Source: Nothopassalora personata (Eukaryota; Ascomycota; Dothideomycetes; Mycosphaerellales; Mycosphaerellaceae). Taken from it: DNA of 64,000 nucleotides. A model generated the notes under the pieces. The model was not told where the DNA came from. It saw only the letters and a list, made by a program, of their open reading frames with translations, and made no database searches. Where the stretch lies: the NCBI GenBank assembly GCA_033816765.1, contig CM066297.1, forward strand, positions 1,110,573 through 1,174,572. Direction: 5' to 3'. A program made the translations under genes and the position numbers. Of the stretch, positions 1 to 12,566 are shown one piece after another (position 1 is the first letter of the stretch; every line of letters starts with the position of its first letter).

Positions 1-310
1 CGACTCGTGGCGATTGAGCCGCATGTCAGCCGCTTGTAGCACGCTGCGGCCCTACTCTCTGTTACTAACTCATCAAACGACTTCGAATGCCGTGAACATT
101 TCAGAAGTTGACTTGTAAATTGGCATCGGCATAACCCAGCGTGCCCTGTCATATCGATTCGATGATACAGCACACTTCGGAGCCCATGGACATGCCAAGG
201 CATCTCTGCTATCCTAAGAACAAGATCGACCATCTACGAGAAGCGTAAGTCAATCTACGATCAGCACACATGACAACAAGCGGTCGCATAAATACTACTA
301 TGAGCGAGCT
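1..310. other. Unmutated flank, no gene recognised
   Basis: CpA and TpG are present at ordinary frequency here, unlike the block beginning near 1600. I see no long or conserved reading frame, RNA gene or transposon end. Confidence 0.5.
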
Positions 311-518
311 ACGAGCAATACGCAGGCCCAATTGTCGCACTTGCATCAGATTCAAGGTCTATCGTCAGCCGGCAATCTCATAATGGAATGTATCTCCCAC
401 AGCACAGCACCACCACGAGCAATACGCAGGCCCAATTGTCGCACTTGCATCAGATTCAAGGTCTATCGTCAGCCGGCAATCTCATAATGGAATGTATCTC
501 CCACAGCACAGCACCACC
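311..518. repeat. 104-bp tandem duplication
   Basis: Two adjacent copies (311-414 and 415-518) look identical by eye. Each starts ACGAGCAATACGCAGG and ends in CACCACC. The identity suggests a recent slippage or unequal-exchange event. Short open frames across it are repeat artefacts. Confidence 0.9.
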
Positions 519-875
519 ACAGTACCCGTACCAGAGATCGAACAAAATCGCACGAGAAGCTCACGTAGAGCCTGCTCATTCTGCTCTAATACAAATCGCG
601 TTGGAGGCGCCCTCATCTTGCTGACGGCCCGTTGGGTGTGGAGTCAAGGTCAGACTCCGAGTCCTGGTGAGGTCACCTATCCTCACTGCGGGACACCCAC
701 CAGAGGCCAAGGCATTCTGAATAGCCTCAAGAGCAGGACTTGGAATGGCCGTTGAGACACTGCCGCACCGTCACTTGCTCGTCAGCTCTGAGGTCGAGCC
801 CGGAGACCAGGGCTTTGTGACGACACCTATACCTCTCCGGAGACGACAACGGAGGCACTTCCAACTGCGCAGAGT
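519..875. other. Unmutated intergenic DNA
   Basis: Not RIP-mutated. Only short frames without recognisable domains. I see nothing else supportable. Confidence 0.4.
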
Positions 876-1181
876 CTCTGGGCAGCCCCCATTTTCGATT
901 GGGGGCAGCCCCAAATCTTAGCCATCACTTCAAATTTGATTGCTCTCTAGCACTTTAAATGCGCATGCCCGCCCGGCGACGGCTAATAGCATCTATGTTT
1001 CCTGTAGCCGCAGCAAACTTGGGAGCGGCCACGGTAGGAGGGCCCCGGGAGGGAGGGAGGATCTCGTGGGAGGACCCAAGTGCAGCGGAGTGCTGGGGGG
1101 CGGGTATTCATCATTTGATGGGATTTGATTGATTGGTCAGATTAGGGGCTGCCCGTCGTCGAAAATGGGGGCTGCCCATAG
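876..1181. mobile_element. Small TIR (MITE-like) element, about 306 bp
   Basis: The left end (about 876-913) carries GGGCAGCCCCC, ATTTTCGA and a second GGGGCAGCCCC. The right end (about 1144-1181) is its inverted counterpart with two GGGGCTGCCC-type blocks around TCGAAAATGGGGG. The element therefore has imperfect terminal inverted repeats of about 37 bp, each with an internal direct repeat. It has no coding capacity. No clear target-site duplication was found, so the exact ends are approximate and the superfamily is unassigned. Confidence 0.6.
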
Positions 1182-1600
1182 ATTTGGCGCTGACCTGCTG
1201 CTTTAGGAGAATTCCGCATGCCCACACAACCAACATACAGGCCTAGCCAACTTTAATGGTCGTCAAATCTTGGTCATTGAACAAGGTTGATTTGTCCCTA
1301 GAGCAAGTCCTAGAATGGTCATTAGAGGTACTCACGCTCCTGCGACAGCTTGCGAGGATTGTCACGTTGATATTTGGGCAGCAGCACTCTCAACGGCTGT
1401 GGAATTACTTTCGATAAGCTCTACCGCCGTCACCGAAGCTGCGATTGGAGCTGCCTAGCCCTTGTTGGACGTTAATCTTGTCGGCGTCTGAGCTGCAACT
1501 TTCACTCTAACTATTAGACCAGCCGGGAGGCCATAGTACCTCCAACAACTGCAACGAGTGCTTCTGTAAAGCGCCAGGATAATGCATGGATAGCAGGTTT
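1182..1600. other. Unmutated intergenic DNA up to the RIP boundary
   Basis: No gene recognised. Base composition changes at about 1600, where CpA/TpG becomes rare and TpA frequent. This is the left boundary of the mutated transposon block. Confidence 0.4.
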
Positions 1601-2138
1601 TGAGGGTGATATAACCTAATCAAGTGTAGTGATTACTTGTTTTTAGGAAATAAGATTAGGTACCTAAATGATAGGGATTAAGGGCTTCTTATTAAAAGAA
1701 GACTTATATAAGCACCTTAAGGGTGCTACTACTTATAATAAACATAGTTTTTATACCCTAATTTCTAGACTTAATACCCTAGTTCTAAACTTCTATCTCT
1801 ACTAGTTTTATAGTTATAAGCCCGAGTTAAGCAACTTAGGGTCTCTATACGGAATTGTATATATCTATTAGACCTAATCGAGGTATATAATAGATCTTAG
1901 GTAATACCTTTAGGGCTACCCGTCCGCTACAATAATAAAGGAACTAAACTACTATAATCCCTCTATATTTAATAACTTCTATCTTTAGACTAAGGCTAAA
2001 GTAGTTAGAATAGACTTATAGAAGTATATAGAAGGGAAGTTATAGGACGGTACGACAACCTAGGAAATAGATCTCGATCTATTACCTAAACCTTAGGAAC
2101 CGGTTATAGGCTGTTAGGGCAGTAAGGCCATAAGGGGA
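1601..2138. other. RIP-mutated sequence of unassigned transposon origin
   Basis: TA-rich mutated DNA with a TATA-like stretch (CTTATATAAGC near 1702). It matches nothing else in the window except its last 22 bases or so. Those match the sequence beside the LTR on the primer-binding side of gypsy-1A and gypsy-1B. Probably an older transposon fragment. Confidence 0.4.
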
Positions 2139-2309
2139 TGTCGTAATGTATAGCACGCCTACGATCTTCTAATCGTAGATGAACTAAAGCTTACTTTCTT
2201 CTATCGACGCTATACGCGTCTCCTAGTGTACGTATACGCGTTACGTGCGGCATGCTAAGCCGGGCATAGCCGCATTACATATAAGGGTTAGCTATAGGCT
2301 ACCCTTACA
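2139..2309 (-). repeat. Gypsy-1 LTR (left, 171 bp)
   Basis: Same length and near-identical sequence as the LTRs at 32660-32830 and 41079-41249. Its left neighbour (about 2117-2138) matches the internal side of a 5' LTR rather than a host flank. Confidence 0.8.
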
Positions 2310-2695
2310 ACTGCCTACCCTTCTAGGACGAGCTGCCCTTAGCTCGCGGCTTTAGGAGGTTTCTATATAAGTAATCTATCTACTTCTCGTAGATTCCGTT
2401 ACTATGCGACCCGCCTACGGGTCTCGTACGTGTCGTTATCGTAGTATAGGTAGGTATAAAGTTGTAGTTACCGGGTTAACTAACTCGAGGGTTTAAGAAG
2501 CGTACCCTCTTCCTCCTCTTCCTTCTTTTTCCCTTATACTACGTTCTCGTAGCGTACTATACCCGTACTACTAGCGATCTACTAGCTCCTCGCTAGCGAC
2601 TACCTAGCGACCCGCTAGCACTACTATAGCTTTAGAGGAAGCTATCTAAGACTAGCTCCGCTAGGAGGCCCTTATAGGGGGCCTATTAGTACTAC

Positions 2696-2857
2696 TATTA
2701 CGGGTAAACGACGTATACACTAAAGTTCTATAAAGTTTATAATAAGTTCGATATAGAAGAAAGGGGAAGTTACACGCTATCCGAAGAAAAGGTGTCGGAA
2801 AGCAGTCCGAACGCATAGGCGTAGCCTATGCTAAGAAACAGGGGCCCGCCCCTTATA
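2696..2857 (-). repeat. Gypsy-2A 3' LTR (162 bp)
   Basis: Starts TATTACGGGTAAACG (mutated TGTTACGGGTGAACG) and ends GCCCCTTATA. The TSD ACTAC is immediately to its left. A C-rich polypurine-tract complement follows at about 2858-2880. Confidence 0.88.
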
Positions 2858-3874
2858 CTACCCCCCCCTTCCTCCTCCGCCGCCCCTAGTCATAGCTCCG
2901 CCCTAGAGCCCATTGTCCTAGGTGTTTTCGTTAGGCTCGTAATAGGAAGTGCCCGAGCTTCTCTTCCTTATTGTCTAGCCCCGCCGACGCCGAGACAAAG
3001 TATTGTTACCTAGGTAAGTGTAAGGTTTACTATTATCTACTAAGTGATAATGGCTATTGTCACATGTGAACAATAGAAGCCTAGAACATATCTTTAGGTT
3101 CTCGTTCTCTTTTTTCTTTTCTTTCTTTTCCTTATTACCTACCGCACGCGTAAGTCGCCCCTCCCCCTCCCCCCTAGCTAAGCGTCTCTAGCCTTAGGGG
3201 CATATTTGCGCATCTTATGCCTATCGCTTAGGGAGACGACATTTTCCCTACGGGTTCCGATAGATACTAATAGCATGCCGGAAACAGTAACTACTACTAC
3301 TACATCTCCTATTAATACCATTAAGTAAGTCCGAGTGAATTCCTACGGAGACCGAAACATTCTAACCGGAGCCTAGCATAAAATAGCCTAACGCCGCATC
3401 TACTACGTCCCCTACGCCTCTACTAGCGTAGACTACGTCTCCTAGTATGTAAGTACCGGTCCTCGTCCTATTCTTATCTGGGTCCGCTAATTATCGTTAG
3501 GGCGTAACCGCGCGCGCCTACTAGGCCTATAACACTAATCGTAAGCATTACGAGGACATGTATGTACCGCGCGGACCCCGAAGGAAAATTATCGCTAACC
3601 GCGCGTTTTAGGCTAGAGCTCGCCTACGCCGCCTATACTAAGTGGACCCGCGCTACTAACTAGAACCGCGCGTAAGCATCCTCCCTAGCGTCCTCCGCGA
3701 CTTTTCTACCGGCTTACGGTCTTTTAGCGACGACGCTCGTACTAAGCTCCGCGCCGTCCTTAAAGCCTAGAAGGCTTTAAAGCCTCTCTAGCGTGCTAGT
3801 ATACTCTCCTGGTAAGTTTCCACGGCCCCGCCTCTTTATACGCGCTTACCGATTCTTTTAGTACGGTCGCCGCT

Positions 3875-4087
3875 TATTACCGTACCGGCGCCTAGTGTTA
3901 CCGTACCGGCGTCTATTATTCACTTAGACCCGCGCGTACGTACGTGGACCCCGCGCGCGCCGCTAACTAAGCCGGCCCGAGGGCCTAGCGCTTATATATC
4001 TACCTCGCGCCCTCCACGCCTCTCTTAGATAGACCGTCTATTCGACTTATATCTTATCCGACTACGTACTTATACCTACTTGTAACA
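3875..4087 (+). repeat. Gypsy-4 5' LTR
   Basis: Begins TATTACCGTACC (mutated TGTTACC). The first 21 bases are repeated in tandem, and the TSD shows that the outer copy is the true end. Ends TGTAACA. Confidence 0.9.
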
Positions 4088-4199
4088 CTTCGAATAGACT
4101 ATTACTAACGTATAGAGAGACACGAGAAGCTACGATCGGGAGATCGTATAAGTAAACGCGACAGTACCTAGGAGTACTAAGATATTAGGTGCTAGACTT

Positions 4200-7100
4200 A
4201 AATTAAGTCGTACCTTAAGTAAGTCTAAGGCTAATACGATAGCTAATAGCGAGAAAGAATAATAATAACGACGACGACATAGCGACTACTAACCGCCGCG
4301 TACATCGCGCGAACATTACTAGATCCTCCCTCTTCGTCCTACCGCCCGACCGCGATGCGATGAATAGCGACACGAGTGCGGCATAGACTTAAGGTAGAGA
4401 AGAGGAGGTTCTAAAGTAGCTAACGGCTAAAGACAATACCTATCATAAGTAGCATAAGAAGGTCTTCGACCGACTCTAGGAGATCGAGGAGGAGGGTATA
4501 GAGACCGAGCTTAACTTAGCTAACCTGTGTAGGGATAGATGCATCGAGGACATTACTAAGGATAAGAGCGATGCTCTTGCCCCAGGTACGAAGAAGAGGA
4601 GGGTTACGGTTAACTAGTTTTAAGACGCCTTCGAGTCCCTTAATAGGCTAAGCTCGGAGAAGCTTAAGAAGCAAGTTAACGACTATCCTAAGGAGGTCTA
4701 TAAGATCCTTATCGACATCGAGTCCGACTATCGACGAGTATATAAGACTATTAAGGCTCTTTAACTCGCTAACTGCATTAACATCCGTAAGGCTAAGGAT
4801 GTAAAGGAGTAAATAGATCGACTCGAGGACAAAGTTAGTACTACGTAAGCATAAGTAGACTAGAAGTAGATTAAGGTAGATAAGCTAAAGGTAGAGCTTA
4901 CTAAGCATACCGATAATACAGTCGTTATTAACCCTAACGAACTAGATAAGGTTAAAGCCGAGTTAGCTATAACTAAGGAAGTAAGAAAGCTATATCGCAC
5001 CTAGTGTAAGGTAGCTAAGTCTAAGCTCGCTAATGCCGAGAAGCGCATTAAGGAGCTTAAGAAGGAGAAGCGCGAGAAGCGTAGCCGCTCGAAGTAACGT
5101 AAGGAGTCGCGTAAGGAATCACTACTACCGAGAACTAAGTCCGAAGAGTCACTCGAGCGTCGATAGAATAGCGGTAAACTAAAGCCGACTAGAGAGGACG
5201 ATAACCCATTATTAGACTCTTCCGATTCCGACTCCTCTAATAGCGACGACGAGCATAGTTACCGCCGTAGTAAGAAGCGTAAGGGCTCTAAGTCTAAGAA
5301 GGGTAGTAAGAGCAAGGAACCGAAGTCCCGCTACACTACGTACGACTCTAAGATAACTACTAGTATTAAGTCGTCTAGCGAGCCGAAGGCACTAAAGGAG
5401 TTCGACCTACTAGATAATAAGGGCATTAAGTTCAAAGAGTAGTAGCGTGCCGCCGAAGCTAAGCTAGTAGCGTCTAAGTACCGCACTATTATAGCTTCAC
5501 TATAGAACGTCTAAAGCTAGCTTAAGAACTTAGCCTAGAAGTATGTCGACTCTAAGATCCCGAGTCTTACTAAGGTTACGAACGGCACGACACCGTCTTA
5601 CGCTTTAGTTAATAACATAATAGACGACCTAGTAGCCCGCTACGGCACCCGCAATGCGCATGCTACTACTATAACTAAGCTTACTACATTGGATTAGGGC
5701 GAGAAGTAGAAGTTTAGCGAGTTCTACCCTATCTTCCGCGAGAACGTAGACATTATTGACCTAGACGCTAGTACTACCGATAAGAAGCTTAAGAAGGACT
5801 TCCTACTACGTAAGCTAAATGCGAGATATAACAACCGCATTATAAGTGAGAACATAGCCGACATAACCCTCGAGTAAGTCGTGTCTACGCTATACACTTA
5901 CGAGGACAAGTTCGAGTAGTATGACCTTAAGCATAAGAAGTAGTCTACTAACAAGCCTACTAGTAAGAATAAGGGTAACGACGATAAGAAGGACGGAGCT
6001 ATAGGTAGAGGTGGAAACGGCAACATACCTACTAACCCTAACTCTAAGACTAGGTAGGCCGATCGTCCGTAGAAGTACTAGTACCTACAGCCATTAGATG
6101 CTACTAAGGCATAGAAATACATCGACTAGAACAAGTGCATAAAGTGCGAGGAAGTAGGTTACCGTCGTGTCGATTACGACTAGTGCCTACTAAAGGATGT
6201 TAGCCGTTACCTATATACGCTAGGCTATAACCTAAGTAATAACTAACGTAACGGTAACAATACCAGCGGCGGTTTAGAAAACGTATAGTCCACTCCGTAA
6301 GCGTAACACGTAGTAGACGAGACGAGTTGGAGTTACGAGAGTTACGAGATTACGAAAACGAGCCTCCGGATAGAGGTAAGGTTTTAAGTATATTAGTACA
6401 CTCCCTACTAGCGGCGAACCATTCTATAGATAAACACAACCTAGTAATAGCTTCTCATCTAGTTATGCTATGCATAGTGAATAGAAAGATCCCTACTTAA
6501 TCCTTTTATAACGATGGTACTAACTCTACGTACTTTAATATCGACTTTACGTATAGAAACAACCTTAATCTAGTACAGTTACCTAACCCTATAGGGCTAA
6601 TGTTAGTAGATAGCTAACCTACTAGTAAGCTAATTACCTACAAAACAACGGTATAGATCTAAATCGGCAATCACGTTAAGACGCGAGTTAGTTACTACAC
6701 ATTACTAGAATATAATGTTATCCTCGGCCGTCTATAGTACGACGAGCATTAGCCTATGTTCCACTATGCGTTAGGAACTATAACCCTGTTCTTACAGTAC
6801 TGCCGAGAGAACTGCATACTCGGCGACGAGCCTATGTGCGTATAGTCGATTAACGATAAGGGCGTTACGCTAGTAGGTATCCTATAGATAGAGATACCCG
6901 TGCCCAAATCGTTAATAACTTCGATAGGGTACGTTAAGCCCTATATCGAAGATAAAGAACTAGCTATAATATAGGAGACACATTCGACGAAAGTAGCAAT
7001 GAGGCACGCACTACCTCCTCCGGTTCGAATAGAAGAAGGAGTGGAACAACTATAGCATGTTTGGCACCCGTTACTAGCTAATGGGCCTAATACCCTAAAA

Positions 7101-10100
7101 CGTCCGGTACGACGCACTAAGAAGAAGGCCTTAGCGCTAGAGCCTTAACTAGAAATCGACATCTAGCCTATTACTGTAGAAGCCCTTAGACGCATAAGTA
7201 GACGTAAGGGTTTTAAGGGATGTAAAATCTACATAATGTAGATGTTTAATCCGAAGGAAGATCTCGATAGGTAAGTTATAAGAGATCTACTCTCCGTATG
7301 TACATTAAAGGCATTCGGTATACGCGCGAAGCTAGTGTAAGGCGGAAACGTAGTAATGCTTATAGATAACAATACCTAAGCATTTATAGATAGCAAGAAG
7401 CAGTAGAACACCTAGGGTGAGTACACCTAGCGTAAGCTAAACGCTTCTACTATGTTAGTAGACGACTACTAACGCTTTATGAATCCTAAGGATAAGGATT
7501 AAGACCCAATTCCACTGTTACTACCCGAGTTCCGGGAAATGGCGAGACTATTTAGTCGTAAAGAGGTAGATAAGGTGCTACCGTAAAGACTAGGCGTCGA
7601 TCACGAGATTAAGCTTAAAGCTAGCTAGACTCTACCCTTTAGACGACTATACTCCTTCTCTATACGAGAGAACGAGGTAATTAAGAAGTAGCTCGATAAT
7701 TAGCTTAAGAAAGGCGCTATCTAGCGTAGCGTGTTACTAGTAGCTACACTAGTGTTAATCGTTAAGAAACCTAGTAGCGGACTACGAGTTTACGTAGACT
7801 ATCGAGCACTTAATGCTATTACGACGAAGAGCCGATATCCGATCCCTCTATTTTAGGAGACTTTAGATCGTATCGCCGGTACCTAGTAGTTTACTAAACT
7901 CGACGTAATCGTAGTATTTAACCGCATCCGCATAGCGGTAGGAGATGAATGGAAAACGGCATTCACGACTCGCTATAGACAGTTCGAATGTGTAGTTATG
8001 CCTTTCGGATTGTGTAATACTCCTAGCACATTTCAGTCCTTTATTAACGATACACTCCGAGAGTTCCTAGACGATTTCGTGTCGTGCTATCTCAACGATG
8101 CTCTCGTATTTAGTAAGACCCGTAAAGAGTATGTGTAGTACGTTATAAAAGTGCTTAAGAGACTCGATACTACCGGGCTATAACTCGACATCGACAAGTG
8201 CGAGTTTTTCCGACACGAGACTACATATCTCGGCGTTATTATTACAAATGAAGGGATTAAGATGGACCCGAAGAAGATTAAATGCGTAAAGAACTAGCCT
8301 ACACCCGCTAATGTTACCGACGTACTATCGTTTATAGGGTTTACTAACTTCTATCGCCGCTTTATTAAGAACTTTAGTAAGATATGCTTACTAATAACTA
8401 AACTGACACGTAAGAACGTACTATAGGAATGGTTAGAGGCATGCTAATAGGCATTCGATAGACTGAAGTAAGCTTTTATTAATGCGCCTACGTTAAAGCA
8501 TTTCTACCTAGGGAGGGAAACTATCTTAGAAACGGATGCGTCTAATTACGTAATAGTAGCGGTCCTATTATAACGAGATAAGGATAGTGTTCTACATCCC
8601 ATTACGTATATGTCTAAGAAGATAGACCTACAGTAGTGCAATTACGACATCTACGATAAGGAGCTTCTAGCTATCGTATAAGCTTTCGAAGAATGGCGCC
8701 TAGAACTTACAGTTAAGGAGTTCGGCATAGACGATTATAAGAATCTACTAGACCTAGAGTTAGCTAAAGACAAGCCTACACTCGTATACTCTAATTATAA
8801 GAACCTCGAATGGTTCATAAGTACGAAATAACTTAACCGTCGATAAGTAAGATAGGCCGAATTCCTCTCCTAGTTCTTCTTTAAGATTATGTACCGTCCG
8901 GGAGTGCAAGGTACTAAACTAGATAGCCTTACGAGGAGATCTTAAGATCTGCCGATTCCTAGAGATCTCGGAGACCCGCGAAACTAATACTAACATTAAG
9001 TGTTACTTAGGCCGGACCGCATACTTAACATCTCGTCTACGCGACTTAGTACCTATGCTAATAATGTCGTCACGCCGCTAACGACTACGATCCGAGAGTT
9101 GTATACCTACCCGGAAGCTAAGGAAGCATTACGATAGCTAGAGAACGACCTACCGTACTCCCTATTGCGTAAGCACCGCCTTAACGATAGGCACGCCGTA
9201 CTAGTCGGAGGCATAATCTACATAAAGAACGTTTACGGCGGATATAGCCTCTTTATGCCGCCGGAATTAGAAGAAGCACTCGACGAAGGTAATGTACTAG
9301 TACGTACTCGTATTATATAAGCCTTCTACGATTATACGGTCGCGGGCCACATAGGCGATAAGAAGACATACGAGCTAGTAGCACGTAACTACGTGTAGCT
9401 AGGCATAGTACGTTTCGTTAAGCACTATGTACGAGCTTATAGGATATACCGCACGAATAAGAGTACGAAAATCTAGTACCTAGGACTACTAAAACCCCTA
9501 CTAGTTCCCTTTGCAGTATGGGAGGATGTTACGATAGATTTCGTAACTTATCTACTACCGGGTAAGAGTACGCTAGATAGGCAAACCTATAAGGATGCCC
9601 TAACCGTTATATGTCGACTAACTAAGGAGAAGCATATAATCCCAGTTTAGTTAATAACTGTAGAATACACCGCTCTCGTATACCTACGGTATGTATTTAG
9701 TAGACATAGGCTCCTAAAGAGCATTGTCTCCGACCGTAGTACATAGTAGGTTTCCGCATTCTAGAGACGCCTCTACGTACTGCTAGGAATTAAGTAGAAG
9801 CTCTTATTAGCTTACTACCCTAAGACTAACGGATAGTTAGAGAATACGAATAAGGTAATAAAGTAGTATTAGCGTATGTTCGTTAACTACGCCTAGGATA
9901 ACTAGCTAGATTAGACTCCCCTCGCTAAGTTTATAGCGAATAACGTAGTATCGGCTATAATAGGTGTATTACCTTTCTATACTAACACTAGCCGTAATCT
10001 AAGGTTCTCTAAACTCGAACTCGATCTACTAATGCTACTAATGCCCTATAAGTAACGCTTAGATGCTAAAGTAGCAAACCGTTTTATAGTAAAGATGTAC

Positions 10101-10660
10101 GATATGTAGTAATATCTTCGCTAGTAGATAGCTCTCGCCTAAGCCGTATAAGCTAAGTATACTAACTAGAACCGCATACTAGCGCCGCTCTATAAGGAAG
10201 GCGATAAGGTGTAGGTTAGTACCGAGAACTAGGCTATAGAGAGACCTTCACGAAAGATAGATGTTAGGTAGTTAGGCCCGTACGTAATTACGGAGGTGCT
10301 TCCGAACAATGCCTATAAAGTGGACCTCCTACCTACTATAAATATCAACAACTACTTTTATTCGCATCTCCTTACACTAGTGTACCCGCTAGTCTAAGGA
10401 TAAGTATAACCTACACCTCCGCCGATTCGCATTATTAACGACAAATAGCACGTACCCGACGCGATACTAGCCGAGCCCGACTAGTAGGAAGTTAAGTAGA
10501 TTCTCGACTATAAGAAGAGGTAGCTACGTAGTAGAACACTAGCCGGAGGTAAGCAACCGTACTAGGAATATTTAGTGAAATATGTTAGATATAATCGGCT
10601 ATCCTATAAAGCTACGGATTAGGTTATCGAGACTACCGCCGCCTCTATAGCTAACTTTTA
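4200..10660 (+). pseudogene. Gypsy-4 gag-pol, RIP-inactivated
   Basis: Gag runs from about 4200 to 6250 and ends in a CCHC-type knuckle near 6130-6180 (CIKCEE preserved; later His/Cys codons read Tyr). A retroviral-type protease remnant with VILGRLQYD lies near 6715-6750. Reverse transcriptase spans about 7600-8450; VVMPFGLCNTPSTFQ is intact near 7993-8035 and the catalytic box reads YLND at 8088-8099 instead of YxDD. RNase H is near 8480-8900. The zinc-binding and core parts of integrase are at about 9330-10100. A chromodomain-like C-terminus (YLVKYxxYNRLSY) is near 10560-10620. Dozens of CAG-to-TAG and CAA-to-TAA type stops interrupt it, so it is not expressible. Confidence 0.85.
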
Positions 10661-11264
10661 CTACAATTACCTACGAGCGACTAAACTACCTAGTTTTCAA
10701 CTACCTATAGACTAGGTCGCAAATGAGAATACTATAGGTATGCGTATAGCGCGTATAGATCCTAATGTAGTAGCGATAGCTCTAATACCGGCGGGACTAG
10801 GCCTCTAGACTTATAAGAAAGAGAGCGATACGCGTCGCGATAACGATCCTTCTCAATAAGTAGACCGAGTCCCGGAAGCTAAGCGCCTAAGTGGCGCGAG
10901 TTACGATAGTAGTAACAATGCCGATAGTTATTAGAACATAGCGTACAGCCGCCTAGATAGCGCGAGTTACTACGGTATAGGGCGCCTGTACGACGAGCTT
11001 AGTACAACTACCGAGAAGGACACCGTCCGGACAGTAACTAAGGTTACTACGCCGTGTCGCCGTAGAGGCTTACCTACGTTACGTAGCATTATAGATAGAT
11101 ACGAGGTGGACGAGACTACGAATAACGATAAGATAAATAACGATAAGATAAACGAGATAGACGTAATAGATAACGACCTAATGGATAATAAGACATTTAT
11201 AATGGTAATGATAGATGTAAGAGGAAAGAGTGCTCCGGAGCGTACTCTAAAAGGGGGGGGGTAG

Positions 11265-11477
11265 TGTTACCGTACCGGCGCCTAGTGTTACCGTACCGGC
11301 GCCTATCATTCACTTAGACCCGCGCGCACGTACGTGGACCCCGCGCGCGCCGCTAACTAAGCCGGCCCGAGGGCCTAGCGCTTATATATCTACCTCGCGC
11401 CCTCCGCGCCTCTCTTAGATAGACCGTCTATTCGACTTATACCTTATCCGACTACGTACTTGTACCTACTTGTAATA
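11265..11477 (+). repeat. Gypsy-4 3' LTR
   Basis: Begins TGTTACCGTACCGGCGCC, repeated at 11286, and ends TGTAATA. Few differences from the 5' LTR. Confidence 0.9.
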
Positions 11478-12186
11478 CCGCTAAGGTTATAGGCACTATA
11501 GCTAATGCTTAGCTTACCTTTAGGTAGACGTATATACTACGGGCCCCGTTATAAAACCATCGCTAACCGACCTCTTAGTCCCGGGGGCGCCCTACGCGAC
11601 CTCTAGCTAGGCTAGCGCCGCGTGCGTTAGGCCTCGGCCTCCACTAACTAGCCTTCGGGTACCCTCGTCTTTCGCGCGGGCCGCGACCGGGCTATTACAG
11701 TATATAGCTATCTCGAAAGGGATCGGGCTCCGCTACTTTTACGGCGGACGCCGCTAAAATGAAACGCTCTTAAACTTACCTATGCCTTCTCACTTCTCTC
11801 TATCTCCTAAAAAGACTCCCTAACCTAAAAGAACGCCTACCTTTTCCTAAACGCCTATGTCTACGCTAAATCCCTAGTAATCCTTACCTTTTCGCCTTTT
11901 CCCCCTTCTATTTGTATCCTATGCCTCCTTCGGTCCGTTATACGTTATTAGGTTACTATATCTCCTCTCGAAGTTATCCGCGGCCGCTATGTCCGCGAGG
12001 TACCTGTTACGGTCTAAGCGCGATGGGCCTAAGGCTCCCCCCGCACTAGTACGTAACGACATTAGGATCCGTGTCTCGTAATATAGATCCCCTATACAGA
12101 GGATCTGTCGCTCCCTCGACAGACACTATAGACCCTTTAGATCTAAGGGATCTATAGATAGACACTATAGACCCTTTGGATCTAAG

Positions 12187-12527
12187 TGTTACGGTTCGGT
12201 TCAGGAAGAACCCACAGCCACTCATTCTTCGGGAAGGACCGAAACTGAGCAGGTCGACTTCGCTCAGACTGATCAGCTCAGTGATCAGTTCGCTCAGTCT
12301 GCTCAGTGATCAGTCTGCTCAGTCTGATCAGTTACGCCAAGACATGGCACTATATAGACGACGCTTCTTTACGAGTAGATAGGAGCCTCGTGCTCAACTC
12401 AAATCAACACTCTTGTGTTAAGTTGCAACCTTGTAGTGAACTCTCGTTCACACTACTTTAGAGACATATCGAGGATCGACACTTCCTAGGCCACCCACGT
12501 GACGAGGGACAAGGCCCAACCGCAACA
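12187..12527 (+). repeat. Gag-only element 5' LTR (341 bp)
   Basis: Starts TGTTACGGTTCGG and ends CCGCAACA. It contains a TCAGTCTGCTCAGTGATCAG-type repeated stretch (about 12262-12330) and a TATA-like box in GCACTATATAGACG (about 12346-12360), a likely promoter. Confidence 0.93.
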
Positions 12528-12566
12528 CTTTGAGCACCAAAAGCCGCGGGGAGTGCTATCGATTAT

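Larger units (their letters stand above)
3875..11477 (+). mobile_element. Gypsy-4: full-length chromodomain Ty3/gypsy element
   Basis: The 213-bp LTRs at 3875-4087 and 11265-11477 are flanked by the TSD CCGCT (3870-3874 and 11478-11482). The total is 7603 bp. A G-rich polypurine tract (about 11250-11264) precedes the 3' LTR. The element sits in the 3' untranslated part of gypsy-2A; the uninterrupted target is visible near 50340-50400 in gypsy-2B. Heavily mutated at CpA/TpG. Confidence 0.92.

Noticed and set aside
2828..3013. 61-codon plus-strand open frame near the gypsy-2A 3' LTR
   Set aside because: It spans the LTR border and the C-rich polypurine complement. The frame is compositional and has no domain.
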